Source of the DNA: Thiothrix sp.
GTDB lineage: Bacteria > Pseudomonadota > Gammaproteobacteria > Thiotrichales > Thiotrichaceae
Assembly: GCA_020442915.1 (NCBI GenBank)
Contig: JAGRJD010000113.1
Coordinates: 1-44,977 of the forward strand
Direction of reading: 5' to 3'
DNA: 44,977 nucleotides
Shown here piece after piece: positions 23,933 through 32,372 of the stretch. How positions within the stretch are numbered: position 1 is the first letter of the stretch; each line of letters opens with the position of its first letter. The notes below the pieces were generated by a model, which was given only the letters and a program-made list of their open reading frames with translations, did no database searches and was not told the DNA's origin. Made by a program: the position numbers and the translations under genes.

Positions 23933-24925
23933 CTATTTCAGTTTCTGGTAGGCATCAAGCAGGGCCGAGCCCTCTTCACCGGCGGCTTTTTTCCATTCGT
24001 CGGTCATGGTCACGCCGATCGCCTCCAGGTCCTTGCGCAACTGTTCACCCGCCGGCCCGGTCTGCATGCCGTTGGCCGCCAGCTGGGTGACGTACCAGTC
24101 CGCCAGCTGGCGGGCGTGGGCGGTTCCGGCCTTTTCCGCCAGCAGGGCCACCCCGCGCACGGCATTGCGGGTTGCATCATCCAGCTTGTCCCAGGCGTCC
24201 TTGTTCACAAACACGTAATTGCGCGGCAGCCAGGCATTCACGTCATAAAAGTGGGTCAGCTGCTCCCAGACCTTGCTGTCATAACCGGTGGAGCCGGAGG
24301 AGATCATCGACTCCACCACCCCGGTACTCAGGGCCTGTGACAGTTCGGCGGCCTCGACCTGTACCGGCTGCATGTCCATCAGCTCCGCCAGACGGGCGGT
24401 GGCGGCATTGTAGGAACGGAATTTGACCCCCTGGGTATCGGCCTTGCTGTTGACTGCCTTTTTGAAGTACAGGCCCTGACCCGGCCAGGGGACGGCATAC
24501 AGCAGCACCAGATTGTCCTTTTCCAGCCGTTTTTCCAGCGCCGGGCGGGCGGCCTGCCAGAGTTTGTCGGAGTCCTCGAACGAGGTGGCCAGAAACGGCA
24601 CCGAATCAATACCGTAAAGCGGGTCTTCATTCTGGTGCGCAGACAGCAGGCGTTCCCCGATCTGGGCCTGCCCGGTCTGGACCGCGCGCTTGATATCGGC
24701 CCCGCCGAACAGCGAGCCACCGCCATGCACGGTGATATCGAGCTTGCCACCGGTGGCGATCCTGACCGCCTCGGCAAAATCCTTGCCGTTCTGGGTATGG
24801 TAGTTGCTGTCCGGATAGGCCATGGGCATGTCCCAGGTTTCCGCCTGGGCGCTGGCAACCAGACTGCCGAGCAGCAGGCCGGACAGGGTAAGGGCGATTT
24901 TGTGCCGGAATGAAACCGTGGTCAT
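23933..24925 (-). CDS. TRAP transporter solute-binding protein (DctP-type)
   Basis: The 330-residue periplasmic protein has a signal peptide ending ASAQA (about residues 1-28). The mature part reads as a DctP family binding protein: GKDFAEAVRIATGGKLDITVHGGGSLFGG, IKRAVQTGQAQIGERLL, and the arginine-containing loop GVKFRSYNAATARLAELMDMQPVQVEAAELSQALSTGVVES. The latter holds the conserved Arg that clamps the substrate carboxylate, so the ligand is probably an organic or amino acid. The ATG at 24925 has GGAGGAG upstream. It is the first gene of the operon and diverges from the fumarase gene. Confidence 0.9.
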   Translation of the reverse strand: MTTVSFRHKIALTLSGLLLGSLVASAQAETWDMPMAYPDSNYHTQNGKDFAEAVRIATGGKLDITVHGGGSLFGGADIKRAVQTGQAQIGERLLSAHQNEDPLYGIDSVPFLATSFEDSDKLWQAARPALEKRLEKDNLVLLYAVPWPGQGLYFKKAVNSKADTQGVKFRSYNAATARLAELMDMQPVQVEAAELSQALSTGVVESMISSGSTGYDSKVWEQLTHFYDVNAWLPRNYVFVNKDAWDKLDDATRNAVRGVALLAEKAGTAHARQLADWYVTQLAANGMQTGPAGEQLRKDLEAIGVTMTDEWKKAAGEEGSALLDAYQKLK

Positions 24926-24961
24926 GAGTATTCTCCTCCCGATGTTGCTGTTATTGACTGG

Positions 24962-24979
24962 CCGGTCAGTAAAGACCGG
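24962..24979. promoter_or_regulatory. Inverted repeat in the TRAP/fumarase divergent region
   Basis: CCGGTC (24962-24967) and GACCGG (24974-24979) form a perfect 6-base inverted repeat with a 6-base spacer, about 40 bases upstream of the dctP-type start. It is placed as an operator for a regulator of the TRAP operon would be. A short repeat like this can also be chance. Confidence 0.35.
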
Positions 24980-25161
24980 ACCCAGTGGCAAGAATAGCCG
25001 ATGCCCATGCCGTTTGTCATGTGGGAATGGCTAGTGTGCCGGACTGGATTAATCCCCCTGAATTGCTTAACCTTGTGGGTATACTCATAAACGTAAACGC
25101 ATAATCCGCCACAGTGCCCAGTGATTCGTGATTACCGATCAACCATCGACGGAGTAGCTTC

Positions 25162-26688
25162 ATGACCCTCATCAAGCAGGATGATCTCATCGCCAGTGTG
25201 GCCGATGCGCTGCAGTTCATTTCCTATTACCATCCGCAGGATTTTGTGGATGCGCTGCATGCCGCCTGGCAGCAGGAGGAATCCGTGGCTGCCAAAGATG
25301 CCATGGCCCAGATTCTGGTCAATTCGCGCCTGTGCGCCGAAGGCCATCGCCCGATCTGTCAGGATACCGGCATTGTCACGGTGTTCGTGAAGGTCGGGAT
25401 GCAGGTCCGGTGGGAGGGCGACCTGAGTGTGTCCGACATGATCAATGAGGGTGTGCGCCGTGCCTACCTGAATCCCGATAATGTGCTGCGCGCCTCCATT
25501 CTGGCCGATCCTGCCGGGGTGCGTAAAAATACCCGCGACAATACCCCGGCAGTGATCCATTACGAGATTGTGCCCGGTGACCGGGTGACGGTGGATGTGG
25601 CAGCCAAGGGCGGTGGCTCGGAGAACAAGTCCAAGATGGCGATGCTCAATCCCAGCGACAGTATCGTCGACTGGGTGCTGAAGACCGTGCCGACCATGGG
25701 GGCGGGGTGGTGTCCGCCCGGCATGCTCGGTATCGGCATCGGCGGTACTGCGGAAAAGGCGGCGGTGATGGCCAAGGAAGTGCTGATGGAACCGATCGAC
25801 ATTCATGAACTCAAGGCGCGCGGCCCGCAGAACCGGGTCGAGGAGCTGCGGCTGGAGCTTTATGAAAAGGTCAATGAACTCGGGATCGGTGCCCAGGGGC
25901 TGGGTGGCTTGACCACGGTGCTGGATGTCAAGATCAAGGACTATCCGACCCATGCCGCTTCCCTGCCGGTGTGCATGATTCCCAACTGTGCCGCCACCCG
26001 CCATGCGCATTTCGTGCTTGACGGCTCCGGTCCGGTACTGCAGCAGGCTCCCGATCTGGCCAACTGGCCGCAGGTGAAGCTGGATGGCGGCCCGCAGGCG
26101 CGGCGCATCAATCTGGATACCGTGACTCACGAGGAGGTGAGGAGCCTCAAGTCCGGCGAAACCGTACTGCTATCCGGTAAAATGCTGACCGGGCGTGATG
26201 CGGCCCATAAGCGCATGATCGACCTGCTCAACCGGGGTGAGCCGCTGCCGGTGGACCTCAAGGGGCGTTTCATCTACTACGTCGGCCCGGTGGACCCGGT
26301 GCGGGATGAAGTGGTGGGGCCGGCGGGGCCGACCACCTCGACACGCATGGACAAGTTCACACGCCAGATTCTGGAGCAGACCGGGCTTATGGGCATGATC
26401 GGCAAGGCCGAGCGCGGGCCGATGGCGATTGAGGCCATCCGGGATTTCGGGGCCGTGTACCTGATGGCAGTGGGGGGGGCGGCCTATCTGGTCTCCAAGG
26501 CCATTACCGGGGCCAGGGTGCTGGCGTTTCCGGAGCTGGGGATGGAGGCCATTTACGAGTTTGAGGTCAGGGACATGCCGGTAACGGTGGCCGTCGACAG
26601 CCGCGGGGAGTCGGCCCATCAGACCGGTCCGGCGAAATGGCAAAAAATCATTCAGCAGAAAATTTCCACTGCCGCTTTAAAAAGCTGA
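25162..26688 (+). CDS. fumA: Class I fumarate hydratase (iron-sulfur)
   Basis: The 508-residue product is a class I fumarase of usual length, catalysing fumarate to malate hydration in the TCA cycle with a [4Fe-4S] cluster. The three expected cluster cysteines are seen in PICQDTGIVTVF, TMGAGWCPPGMLGIGIGGTAEKAA and MIPNCAATRHAHF. The C-terminal domain contains KSGETVLLSGKMLTGRDAAHKR and PAGPTTSTRMDKFT. The ATG is preceded by CGGAGTAG. It lies opposite the TRAP operon with a 236-base divergent gap. The gene contains an eight-G run (26472-26479). Confidence 0.93.
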   Translation: MTLIKQDDLIASVADALQFISYYHPQDFVDALHAAWQQEESVAAKDAMAQILVNSRLCAEGHRPICQDTGIVTVFVKVGMQVRWEGDLSVSDMINEGVRRAYLNPDNVLRASILADPAGVRKNTRDNTPAVIHYEIVPGDRVTVDVAAKGGGSENKSKMAMLNPSDSIVDWVLKTVPTMGAGWCPPGMLGIGIGGTAEKAAVMAKEVLMEPIDIHELKARGPQNRVEELRLELYEKVNELGIGAQGLGGLTTVLDVKIKDYPTHAASLPVCMIPNCAATRHAHFVLDGSGPVLQQAPDLANWPQVKLDGGPQARRINLDTVTHEEVRSLKSGETVLLSGKMLTGRDAAHKRMIDLLNRGEPLPVDLKGRFIYYVGPVDPVRDEVVGPAGPTTSTRMDKFTRQILEQTGLMGMIGKAERGPMAIEAIRDFGAVYLMAVGGAAYLVSKAITGARVLAFPELGMEAIYEFEVRDMPVTVAVDSRGESAHQTGPAKWQKIIQQKISTAALKS

Positions 26689-26812
26689 TATCTGCCCCCA
26701 TATCTGGTACAAAAGTCATTTAATTGACCAGATTTTGGCTGCAGTCCCCATGCCTGAGCGGTGCGGGGACTTTGCATTAAAAGGCATCATAAAGCTTGTA
26801 CGGGGAATTCCA

Positions 26813-27154
26813 TTGAACAGTTCACGCATTTACCGCATTTCGTTTGTTAACCATAACAAAATATATGAGGTCTTTGCCCGTCAGGTGTATGAGGCCGACC
26901 TGTATGGTTTTATCGCTGTGGAGGAACTGGTCTTCGGCAGCCAGAGTGACTTGGTGATTGACCCTTCGGAAGAACGCCTCAAGTCCGAGTTTGCATCCGT
27001 CAGCCGCACCTTCATTCCCATGCATGCCATCATCCGCATCGACGAGGTGGAAAAACCGGGGGTAAGCAAAATTCATGCGATGGAGGGGAACCGCAACGGC
27101 AATGTCAGCCCGTTCCTGCGCCCGGTATCACGTGACACCGGGCAACAGGACTGA
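26813..27154 (+). CDS. DUF1820 family protein
   Basis: The 113-residue product belongs to the small uncharacterised DUF1820 family of proteobacteria. It contains IYRISFVNHNKIYEVFARQVYEADLYGFIAVEELVFG, which is the family core, followed by RLKSEFASVSRTFIPMHAIIRIDEV. A TTG at 26813 (GGGGA about 5 bases upstream) gives the expected start, N-S-S-R-I-Y-R. Earlier in-frame starts would add a leader without family likeness. No ligand or enzyme residues are known. It is 124 bases after the fumarase gene and may be transcribed separately. Confidence 0.8.
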   Translation: MNSSRIYRISFVNHNKIYEVFARQVYEADLYGFIAVEELVFGSQSDLVIDPSEERLKSEFASVSRTFIPMHAIIRIDEVEKPGVSKIHAMEGNRNGNVSPFLRPVSRDTGQQD

Positions 27155-27195
27155 GTACCACCTTCCCGGCACCCCGGCACAGGCTTCGGGAAAAT

Positions 27196-27216
27196 CCCCG
27201 CAAATTTTCAGCGGGG
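27196..27216 (-). terminator. Bidirectional hairpin terminator
   Basis: CCCCGC (27196-27201) and GCGGGG (27211-27216) form a 6-base stem with a 9-base A/T loop. On the minus strand ATTTT follows the stem, so it fits a terminator for the outer-membrane protein gene ending at 27220; it also lies downstream of the plus-strand DUF1820 gene. Confidence 0.55.
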
Positions 27217-27219
27217 CAT

Positions 27220-27900
27220 TTACAGAGTGGAGTAGATCATGCCCACGCTGTAGCTGTCGACATCGGTTTCATAGTCGGAACCGGAGCCGGTATTGAACAC
27301 ATGATCCCATTCGGTTCGCAGGTGCAGGTTCTGGTTGAGCTGGTATTGGGCTCCCAGACCCAGCATGGGTGAAATACCGTCATCCTGGGTGGAAACTGCC
27401 GGGTTGTCGCCCCGTTTTGCAGTGGTTTCCCGTTCCCAGAACATGGCTCCGGCCTTGCCCATCAGCTCCAGATTGGGAACGGCCTGGGCTGAAAGCGGCA
27501 GATAGCCCACGCCCGTGACCTGATAGCCGGAAATCCTGTTGCTGCTGCTGACCGGGTCGGTACCGGTACCGTAAGTGCCGGACACTTCGGTTTCTCCCAT
27601 CTGGCTGTAGCTCAGCTCGGCTCCCAGCATCGGGTTGAAGCGCACGCCGCCGGTGAGTTTCCAGTTCATGGCACCGTCATCACAGCTGCCCTCGAAAAAC
27701 GGCAGGTTGCAGGCACTGCCATGGCTGGCATAGCCGACGTTCGCGCCAGCGTACATCTTGACGCCATTGTTGAAACTGAAATTGGACTCCATGGGTGTGG
27801 TATTGAAGCCCAGCAGCTGGCTTTCTGCCACCGCAGTGCCGGTCAGCAGGAACAGACCGGTCAGTAGAACGGCTCCGGGATGGAATGTGCGGGTTTTCAT
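27220..27900 (-). CDS. Outer-membrane beta-barrel protein 1 of 3
   Basis: The 226-residue product has a signal peptide ending TAVAE and a beta-barrel pattern of alternating hydrophobic/aromatic strands: MYAGANVGYASHGSA, MLGAELSYSQMGET, GYQVTGVGYLPL, PMLGLGAQYQLNQNLHLRTEWDHVF and a last strand SYSVGMIYSTL. It resembles OmpA/OmpW-like eight-stranded barrels ('porin family' protein). Two Cys lie in one loop, SACNLPFFEGSCDD, and could form a disulfide. The ATG is preceded by AAGGGGCTTGCC. It is the third gene of a tandem cluster of related barrels; no ligand is known. Confidence 0.8.
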   Translation of the reverse strand: MKTRTFHPGAVLLTGLFLLTGTAVAESQLLGFNTTPMESNFSFNNGVKMYAGANVGYASHGSACNLPFFEGSCDDGAMNWKLTGGVRFNPMLGAELSYSQMGETEVSGTYGTGTDPVSSSNRISGYQVTGVGYLPLSAQAVPNLELMGKAGAMFWERETTAKRGDNPAVSTQDDGISPMLGLGAQYQLNQNLHLRTEWDHVFNTGSGSDYETDVDSYSVGMIYSTL

Positions 27901-27975
27901 GGCAAGCCCCTTGTTACGTTTGTTGTTGGTTTGGTTGTTTATACGGTGTCTGGTAGCGAGCAGGTTCCAGCGTTT

Positions 27976-28611
27976 TCAATAGGTTGAAAGGGTCAGGCCC
28001 AGTGACAACAGGTCAACGCTGCTTTCATAATCATCCGAACCGGCCCCGAAGACGTGTTCCCATTCCCCCCGGACATGCAGGTTCTGGCCCAGCTGGTATT
28101 GGGCACCGACACCCAGCAACGGGCTCAGGCCACTGTCATTGGCCTGGTGATACTCACCGGTACGCTCCACCTGTTTGCCGCTGTCCCGGTCCCAGTACAG
28201 GGCACCGAGTTTGCCCATCAGTTCGGCATTCTGCACCAGTGGCAGGTAAGCAATGCCGGCGGCATACAGGCCGCTGGTACTGCTGGTGATCCGGGCCGAA
28301 TTGCGCCCCTGGCCGGGTTCACCGTCCGGGCCGTCATCAAGGCCGGCAGTTTCCGTGTCGCCCAGATTCATGTAGCCGGCCTCAACCCCCACCAGGTAAT
28401 TGGCACGCAGCCCGGCATAGAGTTTGCCCACCCCGGTGGTTCCGTCATCGTATTCCGCATGACTGGCGATGCCGAAACTGCCGCCGGCATAGAGATGACT
28501 TTCCTGTGGCAGCCCCATGTTATGCAGCATTCCTCCACCGGCCCCGGCCATGGCCGTACCGGTGATCATCAGTCCGGCAAGTACCAGGCTGGCCCTGCGT
28601 CCGTTTTTCAT
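27976..28611 (-). CDS. Outer-membrane beta-barrel protein 2 of 3
   Basis: The 211-residue product is a close relative of the preceding gene: signal peptide ending GTAMA, LYAGGSFGIASHAEYDDG, YLVGVEAGYMNLGDTE, and the shared C-terminal block PLLGVGAQYQLGQNLHVRGEWEHVF with a final SVDLLSLGLTLSTY. I use the ATG at 28611 because AAGGGG lies 6 bases upstream and a signal peptide starts there. Unlike copy 1 it has no cysteine pair in the first loop. A gap of 75 bases separates it from copy 1. Confidence 0.8.
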   Translation of the reverse strand: MKNGRRASLVLAGLMITGTAMAGAGGGMLHNMGLPQESHLYAGGSFGIASHAEYDDGTTGVGKLYAGLRANYLVGVEAGYMNLGDTETAGLDDGPDGEPGQGRNSARITSSTSGLYAAGIAYLPLVQNAELMGKLGALYWDRDSGKQVERTGEYHQANDSGLSPLLGVGAQYQLGQNLHVRGEWEHVFGAGSDDYESSVDLLSLGLTLSTY

Positions 28612-28692
28612 TTCAAGCCCCTTCTGTTTTAAATCAGCTTTCAATCAGCCCGTTTGTTTGGTTTTACTGGTTATTTTTGTTTTACACCCTGC

Positions 28693-29307
28693 CTACAGGG
28701 AGGAGAATGTCACGCCCAAGGAAATCAGGTCCTGTGATACCTTGTTGCCGTTATCCAGCTTCAGGTCCTTGTAACGTTCCCATTCCGCTTTCAGGCCCAG
28801 GTTGTCGCCCAGATCATAATTGGCACCGACCCCGAAAAAGGGACTTTTACCATCCAGCTTGCTGCCGGTACCATTGACATCGAGTTCATTTTCCCACCAG
28901 AATACCCCGCCCTTGGCCAGCAGTTCGATTTTTTCGCTGTAGTTGTAGGTGATCACGCCAGCAGTGGTATAACCGCTGATGGAGGCGGTACTGAGCTCAC
29001 CAGCCGTGTTTTCACCCATCAGGTCGCCGAACTGGACATACCCCCCCTCCATCAGAAGGTTCTGGTTGATGCGCACGCCGGAATAGGCTTTCCAGCCCTG
29101 ATCCTGGGTATTGCAGCGTTCAAAGCCGTCACAGAAGGTGCCGCCCTGAGACTGGCTGAGGCTGGCGCCGACGTAATTGGGTGCCTGCTGGGTGCCTGCG
29201 CCCTGACCGGGGGGGAGCGGATTGACGGGGGGAGCGCCGAAGGCACTGCCAGACACAGCCAGCAGAAGGCCCATGAACACGCTTGGGGTTAAGGTGTAGA
29301 GTTTCAT
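28693..29307 (-). CDS. Outer-membrane beta-barrel protein 3 of 3
   Basis: The 204-residue product has a signal peptide ending SAFGA and the same barrel plan: NYVGASLSQSQGGTF, NLLMEGGYVQFGDLM, GYTTAGVITYNYSEK, and a C-terminal block PFFGVGANYDLGDNLGLKAEWERYK ending LISLGVTFSSL. It is the most divergent of the three. A proline-rich linker follows the signal peptide, and two Cys lie in the first loop (FCDGFERCNT). The ATG at 29307 is preceded by CAGGGCAAA. It is the first gene of the cluster in the direction of transcription. Confidence 0.78.
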   Translation of the reverse strand: MKLYTLTPSVFMGLLLAVSGSAFGAPPVNPLPPGQGAGTQQAPNYVGASLSQSQGGTFCDGFERCNTQDQGWKAYSGVRINQNLLMEGGYVQFGDLMGENTAGELSTASISGYTTAGVITYNYSEKIELLAKGGVFWWENELDVNGTGSKLDGKSPFFGVGANYDLGDNLGLKAEWERYKDLKLDNGNKVSQDLISLGVTFSSL

Positions 29308-29393
29308 TTTGCCCTGCAATTTTTTTATATTTTTATCGTTTGATTATATCGACAGGGCAGGGGATTTCAAGCACCGGCAGATAAACGTTGATA

Positions 29394-30188
29394 CTACTGC
29401 CTGAAGCGTGCGGCCCGGTCCGGGAAGTTGGCTTCCAGCACCCGCAGGTTGTCGGCTGCGAGTTCCGTGCGTCCGAGATTGCGGGCTGCCGTGACCTTGA
29501 TTTCCAGCGCATCCACGACTGCCGGCGATCCCTGATAATGCCTGATGGCATATTCGGCCCGGTTGAAGGCCGCAAGCCAGGCTTCGCGTGCCATGTAATA
29601 GCGGGCCACGCTGATTTCGCTGTCCGCGAGGGTATTGCGCAGGAACTGCAGGCGCTGCTGGGCATCCTGGGCATATTTGCTGTCCGGGTAGCGGGTGACG
29701 ACCCGGGAAAAATCCTGAAAGGCTTCTTTCTGGCGCACCGTATCCAGGTCTGAGATACTGCGCGGGAAAACCTTGTCGACAATGCTGCTGCCGCGATTGA
29801 AGTTCACCAGCCCGCGCAGGTAATAGGCGTAGGCCAGTTCGCTGCTGCCGGGGTTCATGCGTGCGAAACGGTCAATCGTGTCCAGGGCCGTATCCGGCTC
29901 GTTGTATTTGTAGTGGGCGTAGGCGGATTCCAGCTGGGCCCGCTGGGCGTAGTCACCCAGCGGGTAACGTGCCTCCAGGGTTTCATAGTGTTTGATGGCC
30001 TGTTCAAACTGCCCGTCCCTGAGGGCTTTCTGGGCATCGCGGTAAATGGTTTCAGCAGGTGTGTTGTCCGGGAGCTCATCTTTTTTGCCTTTCGAGGACA
30101 GTGAGGAGCAGGCCGCCAGCCCGATGGACAGCAGCAGGATGGCACAAGCTCTGGGCAGGTAGCGGTTTCTGGTTGTGGTTGTCGACAT
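29394..30188 (-). CDS. bamD: BamD, outer-membrane protein assembly lipoprotein
   Basis: The 264-residue lipoprotein has a signal peptide with lipobox LAAC (Cys27) and tetratricopeptide-like repeats. The family blocks ETIYRDAQKALRDGQFEQAIKHYETLEARYPLG, RFARMNPGSSELAYAYYLRGLVNF and DFSRVVTRYPDSKYAQDAQQRLQFLRN with the late YYMAREAWLAAFNRAEYAIRHY match BamD (ComL/YfiO). BamD is an essential periplasmic part of the BAM complex, which folds beta-barrels into the outer membrane. I choose the ATG at 30188 (MSTTTTRN); the open frame extends further but that part overlaps the divergent rluD promoter. It is divergent from rluD, a conserved gene pair. Confidence 0.93.
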   Translation of the reverse strand: MSTTTTRNRYLPRACAILLLSIGLAACSSLSSKGKKDELPDNTPAETIYRDAQKALRDGQFEQAIKHYETLEARYPLGDYAQRAQLESAYAHYKYNEPDTALDTIDRFARMNPGSSELAYAYYLRGLVNFNRGSSIVDKVFPRSISDLDTVRQKEAFQDFSRVVTRYPDSKYAQDAQQRLQFLRNTLADSEISVARYYMAREAWLAAFNRAEYAIRHYQGSPAVVDALEIKVTAARNLGRTELAADNLRVLEANFPDRAARFRQ

Positions 30189-30195
30189 TTGCTTG

Positions 30196-30224
30196 ATAAC
30201 ACGTATGATGAAACAAGCCTGCAA
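30196..30224 (-). promoter_or_regulatory. Predicted bamD promoter in the bamD/rluD divergent gap
   Basis: On the minus strand TTGCAG (complement of 30219-30224) and TGTTAT (complement of 30196-30201) are spaced 17 bases apart. A plus-strand TATAAC at 30226-30231 may be the rluD -10 but lacks a good -35. The whole 61-base gap between the two ATGs must hold both promoters. Confidence 0.4.
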
Positions 30225-30249
30225 GTATAACGTATTCACTGGTTTTAAC

Positions 30250-31206
30250 ATGCCCGAAACTCAATCCATTGTCAGTATGGTGCCCCAGGAGATGGCTCAA
30301 CAGCGCCTGGATCAGGTGGTCGCCAGCCTTTATCCCCAGTACTCCCGCAGCCAGTTGCAGAAGTGGATCAGGGCCGGCAAGGTTCTGGTCGATGATAAGG
30401 TGCTGAAACCCAAGGAACGCTTAATCGGTGGCGAGCGGCTGGCTGTTTTCCCGCAGGCCGAGGTGCGCACTGATTCCGTACCTGAACCCATGCTGCTGGA
30501 CATTGTGCATGAGGATGATGACCTGCTGGTCATCAACAAGCCCGCCGGACTGGTGGTACATCCGGCAGCCGGCAACTGGTCGGGAACGCTGGTAAATGCC
30601 CTGCTGCACCATGATCCGCAGCTGGAAACCCTGCCCAGAGCCGGGATTGTGCACCGGCTGGACAAGGACACCACGGGGCTGCTGGTGGTGGCCAGAACGC
30701 TGGAGGCGCATCAGGAGCTGGTGCGGCAGCTGGCCAGGCGCACGGTCAGCCGGGAGTATCTGGCACTGGTGATCCGTCCGGTGGTCGCGGGCGGGACCAT
30801 CGAGGCACCGGTCGGACGCCATCATGTCGACCGCAAGCGCATGGCCGTCACCGAGGCCGGCAAACCCGCCATTACCCACTATCGTATTGAGGAGCGCTTC
30901 CGGCACCACACCCTGCTGCGGGTGGCGCTGGAAACCGGGCGCACGCACCAGATTCGCGTGCACATGAGTCACCGCCAGATGCCGATTGTGGGTGATCCGG
31001 TGTATGGCGGGCGCAGCCGGGTTCCGGCGGGCATCAGCGAGGCACTGCGCGAGACACTGCGGGCCTTTCCGCGTCAGGCCCTGCATGCCACCGCGCTGGG
31101 GCTGGTTCATCCGGCAACGGGTGAGGAGGTCTGGTGGGAGCGGGAACTGCCGCAGGATATGGAAAATCTGCTGCTGGCGCTACGGGTGGAAACCGCCGAG
31201 GTCTGA
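30250..31206 (+). CDS. rluD: 23S rRNA pseudouridine synthase RluD
   Basis: The 318-residue product has an N-terminal S4 RNA-binding domain (QRLDQVVASLYPQYSRSQLQKWIRAGKVLVDDKVLKP) and the catalytic domain with HEDDDLLVINKPAGLVVHPA and the active-site motif GIVHRLDKDTTGLLVVAR (catalytic Asp in RLD). ETGRTHQIRVHMSHRQMPIVGDPVYGG follows. RluD makes pseudouridines 1911, 1915 and 1917 in helix 69 of 23S rRNA, needed for normal ribosome assembly. The ATG at 30250 gives the usual length. The gene that commonly follows (pgeF/yfiH, DUF152) is absent; instead an accessory region begins. Confidence 0.93.
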   Translation: MPETQSIVSMVPQEMAQQRLDQVVASLYPQYSRSQLQKWIRAGKVLVDDKVLKPKERLIGGERLAVFPQAEVRTDSVPEPMLLDIVHEDDDLLVINKPAGLVVHPAAGNWSGTLVNALLHHDPQLETLPRAGIVHRLDKDTTGLLVVARTLEAHQELVRQLARRTVSREYLALVIRPVVAGGTIEAPVGRHHVDRKRMAVTEAGKPAITHYRIEERFRHHTLLRVALETGRTHQIRVHMSHRQMPIVGDPVYGGRSRVPAGISEALRETLRAFPRQALHATALGLVHPATGEEVWWERELPQDMENLLLALRVETAEV

Positions 31207-31320
31207 TGAAGCCAAGCACCCGTGGTAAGTGATGAAATGGTCTCCTCCTCCTTACCCGGCATCGTTGTGCCAAAATTGGAGAAGACAAACGCTTCAATTA
31301 ACAGGAGAAGAAGGCCCTGA

Positions 31321-31731
31321 ATGGCTGACAATGCCCGGTTTGCCACACCGGGTGTCAATATCCGGCTGTTTTGCTCGATACCGATGGTGGCACTGTCGCG
31401 GGCAGTCAATGCGAAAGCCGCCATGGAGATGCTGTTGCTGGGAGACATGGTGGAAGCACAACGTGCTTATGAAATCGGCCTGGTGAATCGCGTGGTGCCC
31501 GCAGCGCAACTGGATCAGGCAGTCGCGGCAATGGCCAGCAAAATCGCTGCCAAATCCGGGCCGGTACTGGCCATTGGCAAGGCAGCCTTCGGCAAGCAGG
31601 TAGAACTGGGGCTGGAAGCAGCCTATGATTACGCCGCCACCGTGATGACCAATAATATGGCACTAGCCGACGCCGAGGAGGGGATTGATGCCTTTCTGGG
31701 CAAGCGCCAACCGCTCTGGCGTGAAGGGTAA
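31321..31731 (+). pseudogene. Enoyl-CoA hydratase, C-terminal fragment (5'-truncated)
   Basis: The 136-residue product aligns only with the second half of enoyl-CoA hydratase/isomerases: ARFATPGVNIRLFCSIPMVALSRAV, KAAMEMLLLGDMVEAQRAYEIGLVNRVVP, and the C-terminal AYDYAATVMTNNMALADAEEGIDAFLGKRQP. The first part, which includes the oxyanion-hole residues and about 120 residues, is missing, and an in-frame TGA directly precedes the ATG. It could be translated (AGGAGAAGAAGG is upstream) but is unlikely to be an active crotonase. It sits at the edge of the accessory block after rluD, consistent with a recombination junction. Confidence 0.8.
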
Positions 31732-31760
31732 TCGACACCTGGGCCTGAAGCCAATATATT
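31732..31760 (+). promoter_or_regulatory. Predicted promoter for osmC-mtoX
   Basis: TCGACA (31732-31737) and TATATT (31755-31760) are 17 bases apart; each matches 5 of 6 sigma-70 consensus positions. Transcription would start near 31767, about 25 bases before the OsmC ATG. This is the strongest box pair found in the window. Confidence 0.55.
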
Positions 31761-31790
31761 GTAAAATCAAGCTAACGGGAGAGGGAGAAC

Positions 31791-32258
31791 ATGTCGGAAC
31801 ATCAATCGACCATTCATTGGCAGCGCAGGGCACATCCGCAATACCCTGAGACGTATTGCCGTAATCACACCGCCGAATTGAATGGCGGGCAGGAAGTCCT
31901 GCTGTCAGCGGGGCTGGAATTCAAGGGTGACCCGCAGGCGGCTGACCCCGAGCAGATGCTCATCACTGCCGTGGCAAGCTGTCATATGCTGTTTTTTCTT
32001 GCCATTGCCGAAGTGAAAGGCTTCACCGTCGAGCGTTACAACGCTGACGTTATTGGCTACCTGGACAAAGGCGAGAATGGTAAACTGATGATTACAAAGG
32101 TTGTATTACGCCCGCTGGTCGCTTTTGCCGCTGATAGGCAACCCAGCGAGCCGGATTTCATGAAGATAATGAACTCGGCACACCGGCAGTGCTTTATTGC
32201 CAATTCGATCAAGGCAGAACTGATCATCGAACCCCGCATGGAAGTGGCGACAGCATAA
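31791..32258 (+). CDS. OsmC-family peroxiredoxin-like protein
   Basis: The 155-residue product is an OsmC/Ohr-type protein: LLSAGLEFKGDPQAADPEQMLITAVASCHMLFFLAIAEVKGF contains the first cysteine, and HRQCFIANSIKAEL the second, the pair that reduces organic hydroperoxides. GAGAGGGAG is upstream of the ATG. It is the first gene of the predicted methanethiol oxidase cassette, 114 bases before mtoX. A role in removing peroxide or reactive sulfur made by MtoX is an inference from position; OsmC proteins act in the cytoplasm and no signal peptide is seen here. Confidence 0.85.
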   Translation: MSEHQSTIHWQRRAHPQYPETYCRNHTAELNGGQEVLLSAGLEFKGDPQAADPEQMLITAVASCHMLFFLAIAEVKGFTVERYNADVIGYLDKGENGKLMITKVVLRPLVAFAADRQPSEPDFMKIMNSAHRQCFIANSIKAELIIEPRMEVATA

Positions 32259-32372
32259 TTCGCTGGTTTGGCAAAGGGAAAAACCCGTTTTACCGCGTTG
32301 ATTTCCCTGGGTCTTGAGTGCAAGGCCCACAAAATATGTACCATGATTTTCACAATGGAGGAGAGAGTAATA

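Noticed and set aside
26472..26479. Phase-variable G8 tract in fumarase
   Set aside because: It lies in a central-metabolism gene where on/off switching is unlikely; it more likely reflects high-GC glycine/valine codons.
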